Assembly (NCBI GenBank): GCA_030146905.1
Contig: JASLAV010000613.1
Coordinates: forward strand, 1-13,754
Reading direction: 5' to 3'
Length of the DNA: 13,754 bases
Source: Lentzea sp.
GTDB taxonomy: Bacteria > Actinomycetota > Actinomycetes > Mycobacteriales > Pseudonocardiaceae
The notes under the pieces are model-generated. The model saw only the letters and a program-made list of their open reading frames with translations. It did not search any database and was not told where the DNA came from. Positions 13,497 to 13,754 of the stretch are shown here, piece after piece. Every line of letters begins with the position of its first letter. The stretch's first letter is position 1. A program made the translations under genes and the position numbers.

Positions 13497-13754
13497 GGTG
13501 AGGGCTCGCGCAGGATGTAGCCCATGCCCCGCACGGTGTGCAGCAGCCGGGAACGGCCGCCCGCCTCGGTCTTGCGGCGCAGGTAGCCGATGTACACGTC
13601 CAGGAGGTTCGTGCCCTGGTCCTGGCCCCACACGGCGTGCTTGAGGTGTTTCTTGGTCAGCAGCCGCTCGGGTTCGCCCAGGAACACGGCCAGCAGGCCG
13701 AACTCGGTCGGCGTCAGGTCGAGCCGGTCATCTCCGCGCACGACCTCGTGGGCC
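13493..13754 (-). CDS. OmpR-family response regulator, C-terminal DNA-binding domain (cut by the window edge)
   Basis: About 86 C-terminal residues are visible; the receiver domain lies beyond the right edge. The sequence shows the OmpR/PhoB winged helix: LDLTPTEFGLLAVF, LLTKKHLKHAVWG, the recognition helix NLLDVYIGYLRRK and the closing wing LLHTVRGMGYIL. The stop (TGA 13493-13495) overlaps the kinase GTG by 4 nt, so the pair is translationally coupled. It should bind direct repeats in promoters of its regulon, probably including its own operon with the M6 protease. Confidence 0.9.
   Translation of the reverse strand, partial: AHEVVRGDDRLDLTPTEFGLLAVFLGEPERLLTKKHLKHAVWGQDQGTNLLDVYIGYLRRKTEAGGRSRLLHTVRGMGYILREPSP

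Noticed and set aside
11046..13520. 824-codon plus-strand open frame (and 582-codon frame at 11896-13644)
   Set aside because: Both lie antisense to the M6 protease and histidine kinase genes and read as Arg/Val/Ala-rich shadow sequence typical of high-GC antisense frames.
1..13754. CRISPR arrays, tRNA/rRNA genes, insertion sequences or integration sites
   Set aside because: None seen: no regular repeats with spacers, no cloverleaf or rRNA-like sequence, and no transposase or integrase motifs in any frame.

Overview
The window is high-GC actinobacterial chromosome. Third codon positions are almost all G/C, GTG starts are common, and the gene families (AfsR/SARP regulators, NB-ARC-TPR ATPases, LLM oxidoreductases, large secreted proteases) are typical of filamentous actinomycetes. 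A Pseudonocardiaceae-like host (Lentzea or Saccharothrix type) is my guess from overall flavour and was not tested.

Layout. (1) Positions 1-556, minus strand: 5' part of a secreted subtilisin-like (S8) peptidase gene. It has an excellent ribosome binding site and signal peptide but is broken by an in-frame TAG and a frameshift, so I call it a pseudogene. (2) 557-1101: non-coding, with several palindromes and an imperfect direct repeat. (3) 1102-4083, minus: a full AfsR-type SARP regulator (winged helix, BTAD, NB-ARC, TPR). (4) 4084-4294: divergent control region with three heptamer repeats of SARP-operator type. (5) 4295-5485 and 5482-5721, plus: a GT-B-fold glycosyl/glycerophosphotransferase-like protein coupled by an ATGA overlap to a small four-cysteine protein of unknown function. 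(6) 5701-7803, minus: a second AfsR-like NB-ARC-TPR ATPase lacking the DNA-binding head. Its 3' end overlaps the small gene tail to tail. (7) 7999-8481, minus, and 8546-10000, plus: a divergent pair of MarR repressor and LLM flavin/F420 oxidoreductase fused to a C-terminal hemerythrin domain. The shared 64-bp promoter region carries a palindrome over both -35 boxes, and both transcripts look leaderless. (8) 10003-10038: a 16-bp perfect stem-loop between convergent genes. (9) 10044-13754, minus: a likely operon of OmpR-type response regulator (cut by the window edge), sensor histidine kinase and secreted M6-type metalloprotease.

How the genes may work together. The SARP, the divergent GT-like/small-protein operon and the second STAND ATPase form one regulatory neighbourhood. 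The heptamer repeats suggest that the SARP switches on the GT-like operon. The MarR/LLM-hemerythrin pair looks like a self-contained redox- or ligand-responsive unit. The two-component system probably controls the M6 protease behind it. The uncharacterised GT-like plus four-cysteine protein pair under SARP/STAND control is the best candidate for something undescribed. No function can be assigned to it from sequence alone.
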